Assembly: GCA_034190875.2 (NCBI GenBank)
Contig: CM067344.1
Location: forward strand, 17,475,582-17,539,581
Source of the DNA: Urechis unicinctus
Lineage: Eukaryota; Annelida; Polychaeta; Xenopneusta; Urechidae
Length of the DNA: 64,000 nt
Reading direction: 5' to 3'
Shown here one piece after another: positions 1 through 12,640 of the stretch (positions are counted from its first letter, which is position 1; each line of letters opens with the position of its first letter). A model generated the notes under the pieces. The model was not told the DNA's origin, did not search any database, and saw only the letters and a program-made list of their open reading frames with translations. Made by a program: the position numbers and the translations under genes.

Positions 1-174
1 TCGTTGAACCACAGCCAGCAGTGTTGCTGATTTACCGGACATTTACTATGGAGAAATGTGATTGGTGATTTTGGATCTTACAGCAGTAGTTGGTGAAGCC
101 ATGGTGACAACAAACAAGCTGACACGTGATATTCATTAATGAACCATTCATGTAGTGACGTTTTCATTTAACGT

Positions 175-880
175 TTTATACGTCTATCGGGACAGTGGCT
201 ACCCGTGACTTTAAGTGTATTTGTATCTTGTGCGTGATTGCATACATTGACAAAAGATTAGTCCTGGGAGAACGCCTGATCTCTTTGATATGATGGGAAA
301 TCTCGAATGACTTATCTTCACTGATACAGCTCTAATACACTGCTTTGCAGTCTGCATACAAAAGAATGATAAGGCAATTTATGACCATTATCAATAAAAG
401 AAATCATTGCCAACGTATAAAGCCTCTAAGGAGAAAAGAATCAGCCACATGCTCAATCACTCAGAAGCTGCCACTGCATTCATGTAATTGTCCCCTGCTA
501 TGTAGGCAAAAATATATCCTATTCATCCCATTCTGTGGCAAAATAGACATGTCTGAAATTCTAATCGACAAACGATGCAATAAGGTAATCTTCATTTAAT
601 CACAGATCTAATTTCATTCATGTTTGTATGAGCATTGTGATAGAAATATACTCTGTGAGCACAAACAAATATGATGCTAATTGATAATCCAGCTGTGGTG
701 ATAAGGTGGCATCAGGTGATGCGACACCTAACGGTGAGAACCTAACGGAATGTACAATCTGTACTGGACAACGGCGTGGGTTTAGTTTTTAGATGAACGT
801 TTCGCATTAGCCTGAGGTGTATAAAATAACCATTGCTGTATATATTGGCAAATCATCAATTACAATCAGGATGGAAAACC
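175..880 (+). repeat. Dispersed repeat family R1, copy 1 (middle part)
   Basis: This copy shares ordered blocks with the copies near 5.4, 9.4 and 11.9 kb: a 'gacagtggc..cc.tgac' block at about 192, 'attgacaaa.gattagtcc' at about 247, 'tatgatggga' at about 288, 'tctgcatacaaa' at about 352, and a 'gaggtgtataaaat' block at about 816. Identity is roughly 65-80% by eye with small indels, so the family is old. No protein is encoded in any copy. The origin (non-autonomous transposon or duplicated non-coding unit) is unknown. Confidence 0.6.
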
Positions 881-1352
881 GAAACTAACACGGCATGTTA
901 CATGCGACCTCTCCACTCGTCCTTATGCAATTTCATCCTTATGTCATCATCCGTAGTGACCATGAAGTACTGGATTAAGTACAAGATTACGATTCAGATA
1001 TTTGTTTAGGAGAAAAAATACCATTAACTGAAATTATCGCCTCCTGCGATGACAGATACAGTGAGCTCCATCGCCCTTATTTGGATTTTCAGAATGTAAG
1101 CAAAGTGTATTTGATCGCCATGTCCTTCCCTAGCACAGCAACTCAATAAACCTAAACTCATTGATTATTTTTGATATAATTTTTGTGTGCTCATTTTACT
1201 TTAAGCGATTTGGTATTCGACTGAGAAAATGATCTAAGCAATGTATTGTTAATAGTAGTTTATTAGACATTGCTTTATCAACTGGCTTTCAGTGTGACTC
1301 AGCAAATGCTTATATTACATTATAGTGATCGCTGTGCATGTCTGTAAAAATA

Positions 1353-1684
1353 CGACCATGGCCAGTGCCAGCCACAAGGACGCACCATGACCAGTGGCAG
1401 CCACAAGGACGCACCATGACCAGTGGCAGCCACAAGGACGCACCATGACCAGTGGCAGCCACAAGGACGCACCACGACCAGTGGCAGCCACAAGGACGCA
1501 CCATGACCAGTGGCAGCCACAAGGCACCATGCACAGCCACAAGACCAGTGTGGCAGCCACAAGGACGCACCATGACCAGTGGCAGCCACAAGGACGCACC
1601 ATGACCTAGTGGCAGCCACAAGGACGCACCATGCCTAGTGGCAGCCACAAGGACGCACCATGCCTAGTGGCAGCCACAAGGACA
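1353..1684. repeat. 29-bp minisatellite, about 11 units
   Basis: Tandem copies of a 29-bp unit that reads approximately agtggcagccacaaggac plus gcaccatgacc. Most copies are near-identical, and one internal unit near 1525-1555 is rearranged. The unit has no stop in several frames, so it creates overlapping open frames on both strands. Because 29 is not divisible by three, these are artefacts and not a protein. Confidence 0.95.
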
Positions 1685-2125
1685 CAACCTGACAACAGGC
1701 ACGAGAAGTAATCATCAAGCGCAGTTGTTAGCAACGTTGCTACAAGGACATGACTGAGCAATGGGAAGCACTGGATAACTGCTACAATGTGAACTATACC
1801 AATAAGAATAGACAGAATAGACTCGGTAGGCGGTTTGAACTGTTTATGTGGTCTCTTCACTGAGGGCACTACATTCTGGTCGTAGCAGCTTTTATTATTA
1901 ATGAATATACCATGAAAGATGCCGAAGTATAATGAATGATCTTGCTCTTTAAACCTAAAATGTTCCGCATCTCAGGCGAGCCAACATTCCTCTCTTACAG
2001 TAACACTTAGCAGTAACAAACACTATGTTATACTATATTGTATCATGCTACCACTTTGCTAGCAACATAACGCAGGCGTTGTCAGTATATCAACCACGGT
2101 CAAACCTATATCTATCTCGATATAG

Positions 2126-2520
2126 CCGACTGATTATTGATCTACAACTGACTTGTGCGCCAGCAACGTCCATTGTGGGCATTTATTGATGTACTATCTT
2201 GGGTACTAATTACAGTAGTGGATGAATCGCAATTACGACGAATAGTTGTTATGGGATATCGTAAACAATGTCCAGCTGTGAGTTGTTTATCTTACTACAT
2301 TTGAACTTTTATTGAACAGAGAAACACATACAGTGTCGTTTCAATTCGGTTTAAGTATGATAGTTTGCAGAAATAAGAATCATTTTACGGGATATCCCGA
2401 TGTGCTCCTTCATTGAGTTACGTTTTCAGTGCTCTTTTAAATAACACCGGCTAATGCTCTGTCGTGTTGTGGCCAGTAAATAGTTTGTTTTACAGCCAAC
2501 TAGTTTCTGGTCTGTATCAG
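2126..2520 (+). repeat. Repeat family R1, separate 5' segment
   Basis: Matches the left part of the longest copy (10,985-11,500). Shared blocks include 'cgactgattattgatc.acaactgac' at 2129, 'acagtgt.gttt' at about 2331, 'ttgagttac' / 'ttgaattac' and 'cagtgct' at about 2415-2440, and 'ttgttttacagccaact' at about 2486. It is diverged with many small indels. It lies downstream of copy 1 and not upstream, so the order of blocks is rearranged relative to the 11-kb copy. Confidence 0.55.
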
Positions 2521-3424
2521 ATAATGTCGATATAGGATCAGTAACCAAACAGTGAAGTATAGTAACGAGCCCTTGTATAGACATAACGGCGATAACAGAT
2601 GCCACAAGTTCTCAAAGAATTTAACGTTGGATGTTTTGGTCCAAAAGCATGGTCCCTTCCAAGCATGTCTAGTCCTAGCCGCGCACGACGCTAATATCAA
2701 TATATACCGTCGTGAGTGAGTCGCTGTATGTCGTGCGGCAAGCGTTTTATTTCGAGTGGTCTGCCCTTCACATCAATGTTGTGTACTTGCGTGTCTATAT
2801 ATGTCCAGAATTGAGATCAATATCCATTAATCGGATTTATTTTTGATAACCACTGTCTCGTGATTATTTAGCAATTGTCACATGAACTTTTAGAATCACA
2901 ACTTTCATTTCAGTTTCACTCGCCATGTGGCTGCAGGTCCCCGGGGTGGGGACACTGAAGTATATAGAGGTAGTATACATGTGTCGGGGTATGTTTTTTC
3001 GGCCTCTCGGCGGGTTTTGTTGGGCCTCATATTTGTAGGATTGGGTATGCTTTTGCCATTTTCACCTTGTATGACGGGTACGGGTTTTTGAGATCCCGGG
3101 GCACACCCCTACTCAGGACAAGGCCAAGTGCCCCCTCCAGACTGCGGGAATCCATAAGTGTTATCTTTTTTTCAATTGTCAATGTGATATCGTTGAATAC
3201 ATATCCTCCTTCAAAGGTAGGTATTTCCAAAAGATAATCATTGACAAAATGACACATATACTTAAATAATAAAATTCGGAAAGCAAAAGTTCGCTTCCGA
3301 AGAACCTTGTCTGCGCGTGCGCGCGGCAACCGATCTTGTCGTTCAAAATAAACATGAACTTTTCAAAATTTGTCTGGCCGGATTAAAATCGCCTTTGACG
3401 AAATCTCTCAGTTAAACTAACTAA

Positions 3425-3557
3425 GTTCGTATGTACGGATCATAAGTGTCATTTTCTTATCTGCATACGATTTACTTCCATCCGAATTGGTACCATAGTC
3501 TGACAGTAAATCGTATGCAGATAAAACAATTGACACTAATGATCCGTACAAACGAAC
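3425..3557. repeat. Imperfect palindrome (foldback), arms about 52 bp
   Basis: The left arm 3425-3475 and right arm 3505-3557 are reverse complements with about five mismatches or indels, separated by a spacer of about 29 bp. The core shared word is ttatctgcatacgatttact and its complement. The structure resembles a MITE-like foldback or a terminal hairpin. No flanking target duplication is obvious. Confidence 0.85.
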
Positions 3558-5284
3558 CTCAGGTCGAAATAGCCTTCCCTGGTGGTGTTCCTATATAAGA
3601 TTACATTCTTAGAAGTTTGAAACCTAGGGCTTAATTTTGACACTGTCAATAATTCCAACCGAATATGATTTAGTCTGTTAGCAGAAGATGAATATAAAAA
3701 ATCTCACAAGAACTGATGGTTTGTGCTGCATAGACAGTGCCTTAATTGCTTCCCTTTTATTTCAGCAGCTTTTAAAATTTGATAGTGATGGTGACAATAA
3801 ATGCAAATGCTTATAGATGACGATGCTCAGAAGATTATGGAGGCGATGTGTGAAATAAACTGCATAATATGCAGTTCGCAAACATGACAGCTTACGAAAT
3901 ATAAACAAACACTGCTTCTTATGACCAATCAAAACAAAATTTAATAGTACATAGGGATGCAATAGTAAGTTTATGTATCTACACCAGACTGTCCACCCAA
4001 TACACTTCCAGTGCACACAAATTCTACATGTGACTGTGTTTTCACAGCCCAGCCATCTGTCATAACATCTATTATCTTTTTTGCAGACTGCATTGGATAT
4101 TCGTGCTCGCCAGCTGATAAAATCCTTTTAGTCTTTATATGGTCTCTAACTTGCTTTTTTACTTATACCTGTGATGTGTGATGTATTTCAAAACTCTGGT
4201 GGTGGATGTAGGAAAGTGGGAAAGCCTGGAGTAAGAGAGGGTCAGTATAATTCTTTGGTGTTTATTCTGTAAACTGGACAGAAAAAGTAATATACCTAAG
4301 TGTAATATTCACAAGCTATATCCAATCTACCAACACTTGATCAAATAAAACCCTCTGAGTAAGCATATACTTGTTTTAAAACGACTCTAGTTTCCTCAGA
4401 AGACCATGTCACACAAAAACAAGCAAATTCCACCTGATACACATTGCCTATTTTACATTTATGTGTATCATCAGTACTAATGATCCGATGAACAGCACTG
4501 TGTGTAATATAATGTGTATCCTCAGCGGTAACAAACTTTAATATTTACTCAGCAACCTGGAAGCAAAAAGTATATTTCACAATTGAATAATATCAGATAG
4601 TTCTGGTAGCTTTGTAATTATATTTGTGAATAACATTCATGCTTAAACACTACTGAACAAATAACTATGCACACTCAATCAAGAAGTCTGATCGCTTTCA
4701 GTGTTCTTACGAGCAAAAATTGCAACAAAAGCCAGGAAATCATGTTCACTAGCTGCAGTTACCAACGTTAAGACACTAGCTGCCAGGTAGACAACTAGCC
4801 TTATTTGAAACAGTCGAGGAACGGTGTACTTCGATTGTAGTACAAAAATATTTCGTCTGCAAATGGTTTGACGTGGGGTGAAATGTTATCATATGCCATA
4901 CAATTCTCACCAAAATATATTTCATACAATCTAGACAAACTATACTCTGCAAACAGCAACATCTAACCATTGCCAAACTGGTGAAAATACGAATCTTGCC
5001 TCATAAAAGTTCAGAAATGATGCGCGATTGCCGACACCCAAAGACTGATAGTACGTTAAAAAGCCCCCAAAACACGTGCAACTCTAAACATGGTCGCGAT
5101 TCGAGGCTGTGGCAACTAAGTGGGATTCCATGACTCTTATCCAACCAAATGTCACTAAGCAAAGTCACAATTTGCATAACAGTTGAGAAAAAATGGTGGT
5201 TATGTATGCATTCTTCAAACCGAGTGTGCCGTACTGGGAACAAAGTACGTACTTCCTTCTGCGGTCGTCTCTGACCTGATTACA

Positions 5285-6425
5285 CACACGGTATCATGGC
5301 GATATTGTATTCCTGAATAGTGTGAGTGATATTGACATCATGGTATCATGTTTATAAAGAGAATCACCACGATTTGAAAGCGTATTTTGAGCCCAGGATA
5401 GACAGGTTGATGTGTCTATCGAGACAGTGGCAATCCGTGACTTTGATGAGATTTGTTTCGACTCGGTTGCTGGATCCATTGACAAATGATTAGTCCGGGA
5501 AGGATGCTTGATCAATTCGATATGATGGGAATTCTCGGATGTCATATATCTACTCATACAGACACAGTACATTGCTTTGTAGTCTGCGTAAAAAGGTTGA
5601 CAGGGAGAGAGAAAACATTTCAAATGTGTATATCGGCCTCTCCCAGAGTGTCACTTAGCACAATCTCGTGTCCTCGTGTCCCCGTGATGAACGCGACTTT
5701 TGATCTTTATGTGCAATTTTAAAGCATTGAATATTGATAAACGATTACTTGTTGGGGATTTACTGGTAATTGCGGAACTAATTTTGTACTTACGTCCTAT
5801 TTGAATGAAATTCAATGTGGGAAACAAATATGCCCATAAATGATTATAAGCTGTCTTTTTTTGCAGATATCTAAACTAGATATCTGCATGTGTAGTATTA
5901 GGGTATCCTGTAAACATATTGGCAACTTGTTGGAGATAACTAAATATCACATAATTTGTATGCATAGCATTTGCCATTTTTGCAAGGTAACATACATGGA
6001 TAATCAAATAATGTAGAGGCTGTAATAGGAGCAAAATATAGACGCATGATCAATCGTGGTCTTAACACTGAATTATATATAGTCCACTATATGACAGATT
6101 AGAATGCTCACATCCCAATGATATGAGCTGTTTCGTCGCCTATAATGAAACAGAAAATAAACTCTGAAAGGATGGAAAGGTACCGTGATGACAAAATATA
6201 TAGGAATATATTACAGAAGTGAAGAGGGTCTATTTGTTAGGTAGATATTTCGTTTGATTTGTGAGCTGGTGGTCGATCAAACTTGCATTCGTAGTAGGGC
6301 GTCTATTCAAATGAGGTCACTTTTGTTACTGTGTGACTGGAATTAATACTGACTCTGCAACGTTGGACAGTATACCTACTGTTGATATATCAAGTACACG
6401 ACAGGTTTCGTGTATATTCGATCTC
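5285..6425 (+). repeat. Dispersed repeat family R1, copy 2
   Basis: Blocks shared in order with the 11-kb copy are: 'atggcgatattgtattcc' (5297), 'gtattttgagcccagga' (5382), 'gtgtctatcgagaca.tggcaatcc' (5411), 'attgacaaatgattagtcc' (5478), 'gatatgatgggaattctcg' (5519), 'aaaacatttcaaatgtgta' (5612), and near its end 'attaatactgac..tgcaacgttg' (6344). A further block at about 6140 (cctataatgaa) is shared with the 9.2-kb copy. No reading frame is conserved between copies. Confidence 0.65.
5863..5887. repeat. Perfect small hairpin, 10-bp arms
   Basis: The 10-bp arm gcagatatct is followed by a 5-base loop and its exact reverse complement. It lies inside a copy of repeat R1. It could extrude as a short hairpin. 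No function can be assigned. Confidence 0.8.
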
Positions 6426-7026
6426 TACAGAAATTAGAGACCATTGTCACTAGAATGAGCCTTTCTGCTAAAGGGTGTTACGGGCACTCTTTGTGGCTTC
6501 AATTAGCCCAACAGACCAACAGTCGATCGAGTACTACCTTGTTGGTCTAACAGGAGAATCCACTTTAAGCAGTAGATTGACCTACTCAACTCTGAATTCT
6601 GGCGGTTGCCGACAACCGATTCTTCCATGACGTTGTCGTAAACGACCGCTCGGAATTTACTAAGTTTTTATCATACCGTTATTGTCATCACCTGCCTGTT
6701 AATACATTGCACAGGTGAGTCAATTTATACTAGATTTATACCTTATAACTTTCTGACCTAGTTGCCTTTTCCTCTCCTTTAATTGAGCTTCATAATAAGT
6801 CCGTTTCCAACCGGCTTATGTTGTGCAATCTCGCCGCCATATTGGAAATTAGTTAATAATCACCTTCCGCAGTTTAGGCGATTATGCATATTTTATTGCG
6901 ATTGCTGAAACTCATTCACCGCAGATAATTACCATTACTTAATAAATTGCACATATTACATCGGGTGAACATCGTGAAGGTAAGGTCTTATCGTCGAGTT
7001 TTCTACATTGGCGAGGCTATCCTCGA

Positions 7027-7059
7027 GAACCAAGAGGGAGCGCAAGCTCCACTTGGTTC
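7027..7059. repeat. Small hairpin with near-perfect stem
   Basis: The arm gaaccaag pairs with cttggttc, and an inner pair gggagc/gctcc closes around a gcaa loop. The stem is about 14 bp with one mismatch region. It is an isolated structure in otherwise featureless sequence. It is not a tRNA: no A or B box is present. Confidence 0.7.
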
Positions 7060-9234
7060 AAAAGGGCTAGCTTCAATTGACGATAATCTTTGGTAGACAG
7101 AAATTGATTGTAGACCTTAAAGTGCTATCAATCATCATCTGACAGCACCAATGGATTCCCTTATTATTGTTTGGAGTTTTCCAGCAATACCACAATTGAT
7201 CTCCATGCATGACAATGCGAGTGCAATAACCATCTTACTCCTTTCCTCAAATACCAAAGCCCGGAATATTTGTGAGCGTGCTATTCAATTTAAATGTCAC
7301 TTAAGCTATGACAGCTCGTAGCATATGCAACGGTTTTAAGTCCATCTTGTTCTGTAGTCTGTAGGTTTCCGCTTAAGTGTATGGTAATTGACTTCGCAAT
7401 TAATTAATGATGACAACAATCATATATAATGAAAGTTAGTGGCATTATGGATAAAGAGGATGTTAACAGTCTATGTCGTAAATGGAACAAGGACGTCTAC
7501 ATTATATAAAGCATGCAGCATTACAACATCATATCACATCACTCCACACTATGCTCATTAACCGCATGCATGCAAAGCGTTATTTCTGACTACAGAACCA
7601 GATGCTTCCCGAAGTTTTAAATCGGCGACTTATTACTTCTACCTATTATGGCTGTGGAAACTGGTAGCTGGTACTTAGTATCAGCAAGCACCCTCTAACA
7701 GACCTATTGATTAACTAGACATTTGCTTGGTGACCTTGAATGATACAACTGTGGTTGATAAAACCAAGATAATGATATCATCAGCTGATGACATATAAAT
7801 GATAAACTTCAGTACTACTTATCACATTACACCTCCTGCACCTTCACGCTTTTCAAACGATTTATTTCGCTGCTTGGGACAAATGGGTGACAATAGTGAG
7901 TCTGCGCTGAGTAATGTCATGATTTAACTCATAGCAAATGAGCTGTAGATAAAAAGTTGGCGAAGATTGGTGAGTATTCTTTCTATTAGTTGTTTCTTTC
8001 TATTTATGAGTAGCTGATCAAAATCAGCTTAGAACAACCTTGAGGAAAACAATCATTTTGTAAGAGTGTCAGAAAATCATTATTTGCTCCAGCAATGAAT
8101 CGCATGTACCAGAGAATGGACAGTTTTTTTATTATGCATTCGGTCTATCACCCCTGAATAGTTCCCAGAAATAATTTATTTTTGAACACGAAAACAACCT
8201 GACCGATGGAGATAATCTCGAGAGCTGGAGTTTCCGTACGGGTGAGACAGTTGTATGACGTAGACAAGTTCTCCAGAATCTCTTTCATTCATATCAACCG
8301 GGACAGATCCGTTATTCAGGGGTATGCATGTAAAAAAAAACTGAGTGATGCACATATAGAATGAGCTGTTTTGAATGGCTCTTGATGATAAACATCTCCA
8401 AGAAATGGATCCTTATAATTTTAGAGCAAAGCGCATAATATGACATTGGAAAACACAGGATTCAAACTTGCTGTATAAAATTGCTGTAGGTGTGACATGC
8501 ACACAGCAGCAAAAACATGATTTTCTGACAATTACGGAGATCACAGAATCACATTAGTGTTTAGAAATGATATATCTGCGATGTCGACAGAGAAGATTGC
8601 ACTGTCGGTAGTCGCTCTCATGTTGTTACAAGTGTAAACGTATCAAATGAACCATCTTTATGTGTCCATATTATCTTTATGCTACTTAAAAGGCCGCTTC
8701 TCAGGTAATCTATCATTCATCAATGTTGATAGTAACACGAGTAACAACGAACGTGAGGATTTCATACACAATTGTATTATACGATGAAAGTGTTAACAAC
8801 AGAACATTAGCATCGCACCACCCATCTGATTAGCCAGGGTTCTTCGTACATCCATCTTCCAGACTGCTCATTGAACTGGATAGGAGACTGGCGTAGTTGA
8901 GATAAAAAGCAAGCAGATATGTAGTTTCACTGATCACCATAAACTGAACTGCTGCGCAGTTTTCATTAAATTGAGTACCACCTAGATAATCTTTTAACTC
9001 ATTTGATGCGTCACTTTCCAGCATCAATAACAGTCACTTAACGAGGCCTTCCCTCATTCGATAATTTTTTATGCTCTTAAATGACAAACACCAGGGTTCG
9101 ATCGTACTTGATTGTGATTTGTGATACCGTAATGCATATAATGATGATTTTAGAAGGGACCATATTTTACACAAAAAGCACTAGTCGCAAAGCGTTTAAA
9201 ACAATACAACAATACAATTGCTCAGGTAAGAACA

Positions 9235-10260
9235 GAATAAATTGATCCGGGAGCTAAAACAGGTGCATAAAATTAAAGCTACATCATGGTGCGTTGGCAA
9301 GAAAAAACATCGAATCATAATCACATTTTTGCGGCAATATTGCATCCCAATATGATTTCAATCTATGAAGAACAAAAACTTATAATATAATCACATCTTA
9401 GTACCTGGTACTGCCAATTAAGACAGCTGCAATCTGTAAAATAAGTGAGATTTGTTTTTTGTATAAGTTGCTGGTAATTTTGACAACGGATTTGTCCAGG
9501 GAGGATGCTGGATGAATTTGATAAGTTGGCTATTCTGTAGTCTGCATATAATGGGATGATAGGGTATCTAATGACAATAAGCAGATCCTTCCAAACGGCT
9601 ATATCCTCAGAGAAGAACTGAATCAGTACATATGTCCTACATTCTCTTGCGATTCGATAAGCACAATATCGGCTGTCATTTCGTGTCCCTGTGTTGAACG
9701 ACGAAATGATGATTTGTGGAAGTATAGTAATATAGCAATGACTGTAATCCTTAGACTTAAAACATTTGACGAACTATTAGTGGTGTGAATCTCCTATTGA
9801 TTAGTTTTATTCATGTCTGCACGAGCGGTGAGAGAGAACAATACCAATGTGCCAACAAAAACAAAACTGTTGAAGGTTGATAATTAATTTGCTATGTTAA
9901 TATGTGATGACAACAGATCAGGACGATGTGAGAGCCTATAATGAAGGCAGAATGGAAAGACCACAGTTTATAATTGAAATTTTTCCATATGCGAACCATA
10001 TGTATTTGATCGTAGCGAATATCTAGCAGAGCAATGTAATCAACGTCAAGTAATGGATCATTTTCCATATCATTTGTTTTTTTACTGTATCTCCTTAAAG
10101 CGGTAAGTAAGGGATTTCATGCATGTTTTTGGACACATTGTATTAAAAACTTGTTGTCTCTGCATTCCCGAGCAAATGAGGTTCATCGAATTATCCTAAT
10201 TGATGGATATACCTGTGAACATACGAGTCGACCAATTGATCTCGTCCATTACTGTTTCCT
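9235..10260 (+). repeat. Dispersed repeat family R1, copy 3
   Basis: Shares with the 11-kb copy the blocks 'gggagctaaaacaggtg' (9249), 'gcggcaatattgcatcc' (9332), 'gacagctgcaatc' (9422), 'gggaggatgctgga' (9498) and 'tctgcatataa' (9542). It shares 'gcctataatgaa' (about 9932) and 'caaatgaggt' (about 10,173) with the 5.3-kb copy. It is diverged and non-coding. All copies lie in the same orientation. Confidence 0.55.
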
Positions 10261-10984
10261 TTGAAATATATGCCAAATAGTTTCCTCTATTTTAGCAACT
10301 TAATGGTGACAGCAGTCATCTAACGAACGAGTCGGATGCATAAGAAACATTTTAAATGTGTTTCATGGCCGTTCATTGTATGTCAAAATCTTAATAACGC
10401 TTGCGGAGAAAAAGTTATACCGCTGCAAATCTCTACTGCCTGATTGCTTATTCTTGTTTCAATATGTATACAAAGCCTTATTGTCTTACTAAAAGATCTT
10501 TTAATTCAAAACGGCTCACACATTAAGCATCTTTTCATACTCTATATATTGAGTACATATTGCAAGGACACGATACACATTCTCTTATAACACATGTACA
10601 GGATGGGAGACAACAGGAAGGACCGGAAGCAGGTCGCACAGAAATAGATTGAGAGAGAGCTGCTGGTGGAATAGGTTGGACAGAGGTTATTTGAGGAGCA
10701 GGGTCTCGAGAGAGTAAGGAATAGGACGAACCAAAGAGAAACATGTTTGAGGGGGGATACCAGCGAATACGCAGCCACCGGGAAGTAGGGTAGCAAGGTC
10801 AAGAATTAATGACTGCATTTTGGCTTATTCCTGTGTTCATGAGTTCTATAATCAAATGTACAGAGACGAGTCAAGGGCTGGTATCCTGACGCATAACCGG
10901 TGTCATGACGACATCACAATTAGACCCGATGCCCGTATGTCTAATTAAGTAGTACTAGAATATGCTGGTCTACGCTCTCACTTG

Positions 10985-12640
10985 ATATTGGCGACTGATT
11001 ATTGATCGACAACTGACCTGGCCACAAACTAAGTCATCTGTGGGACTGACTCAAGTCTTACTTAAGTGGTCAATGAAATCACGATGACGCCAAACCGCTG
11101 GTATATGATTTCTGTAAAAAGCATCGACTGCACTCAATTTGTAGATTCAATGAATAAAGAAGCACCTACAGTGTTGTTTGATTATCAATTGTTTTAGCAG
11201 AAATCAGTTTTACTTTACGAGCGTTTCCCTCGTTGAATTACTCTGTCAGTGCTGCTTTAAACAACACCAACCAGGGTTCTGCTTAAAACAACACCAGCCA
11301 GGGTTCTGCTTTAAACAACACCAGCCAGGGTTCTGCTTTAAACAACAGCAGCCAGGGTTCTGCCGAACTTGATCATGGTTCGTCGAGCACCTTAATGCGC
11401 CGCTGGTGATTGAAGAAGAGACCATTTTTCGTGCAAGAAGCATTATTCGAATGAAATTTAAAACCTTCAGTTCCGGAAATATTTTGTTTTACAGCCAACT
11501 ATTCTGATTCCGAATATCGCAATTAAATCAGCCGTCCAGCAGCGGAGAATAACATGACGACGATATCAGATGACATAAGAGGCTGGAGACTATGTATGTT
11601 GAATGTGTTCTGGTAGAAACAAACTAATTTCCCGTTTCGTGGATCAGGAGCTGAAGCAGGTGTTTAATTCATATGGAGATTGTGGCATACTGCCACGAAA
11701 GCAGTCAATTATAGATATATTATCACGGCAATATTGTGTCCAGATATGATGTGATTCTACCGATTCTTTTATCATATTAACAGCGCGGAACCAACATTAT
11801 GGAGATGATCTCTCCAAATTGAACACAGGGTATTTTGAGGCCAGAACTGAGAGGCAAACTTTGTTTGATGTGTCTACGGAGACAATGGCAATCCATGACA
11901 TCAGCAAAATGTGTTGGATGCATTTGACAAATGATTAGTCCTGGGAGGACGCTTGATCAATTCTATATGATGGGAATTCTCGAATACCACATATCCTTCC
12001 ACGCTGACACAGTACAGTGATTTGTATTCTGCATACAAAGGATATCAGGATAATTAAATATCATTATCTACAAAAGAAAACATTTTAAATGTATTTACCC
12101 AATTGTAAGATAGGAATCAACAACAGTTCCCTGTACAATGTCTAAAGTGATATCTCGTCTCTCCGTTATGAAATCGTAGTTTTTTGACTTCGATGTGTAA
12201 TTTTTAGACGTCAAAAATGACAAAACAAGGTGTGATCACCAAGCAAATAGGATGGTTATAAGTTGTGTTGGCAACCCGTTATGATGGCAGACTGGAATAT
12301 TCCAAGGAATACTCGGTAATGGGGGTGGTTTTGTGAGATATTTGTCTTGTTTACGGTGAGAGCCAGAGGTGCATAAAATATGCATTTGCGCACATTGACA
12401 ATTCACATATGGAATAACGCTGGAGGACGATGACCGTGCATCACACGCATTCTCTCCATACTAAGTCATTCACATGTCGACATCAAAAATCAATTATCAA
12501 GATGGATGTATCAGCGAGTCCACTCAAACAAGGCCATTCTTTCACATGTGTGGAACTCAAATTAATGCTGACATTGCACAACGTTGAGTAACGTTTGCAA
12601 AGTACACATGTTGGTGATGTATCAAGCGCTCAGCAGCAAT
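10985..12640 (+). repeat. Dispersed repeat family R1, longest copy
   Basis: The most complete copy in the window, about 1.65 kb. The left part matches 2126-2520. The centre (11,640-12,130) matches the copies at 9.2 and 5.3 kb. The right part (12,380-12,640) matches 816 onward and 6344 onward ('attaatgctgacattgcacaacgttg'). No terminal inverted repeats, long terminal repeats, poly-A tail or coding region could be recognised. It contains the 27-bp tandem array at 11,256-11,362. Confidence 0.65.
11256..11362. repeat. 27-bp tandem repeat, 4 units
   Basis: Four copies of a 27-bp unit (core caacaccagccagggttctg) arose inside a copy of repeat R1. The period is a multiple of three, so open frames run through both strands (CFKQHQPG-type repeats on plus). 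There is no supporting gene structure, and I treat these as spurious. Confidence 0.9.

Noticed and set aside
1310-1648. Overlapping open frames across the 29-bp minisatellite on both strands
   Set aside because: They are produced by a stop-free repeat unit whose length is not a multiple of three; no gene context.
3027-3329. Minus-strand 100-residue frame with RGVPRDLKNPYPSYK
   Set aside because: Faint resemblance to a C2-type stretch only; no second motif, no splice context, and surrounding sequence looks repetitive.
8830-9027. Minus-strand 65-residue frame ending EDGCTKNPG, somewhat protein-like
   Set aside because: No homology I recognise, no flanking exons and no consensus splice or promoter support.
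9096-9110. agggttcgatc resembles a tRNA T-arm
   Set aside because: No A box or cloverleaf upstream within 80 bp.
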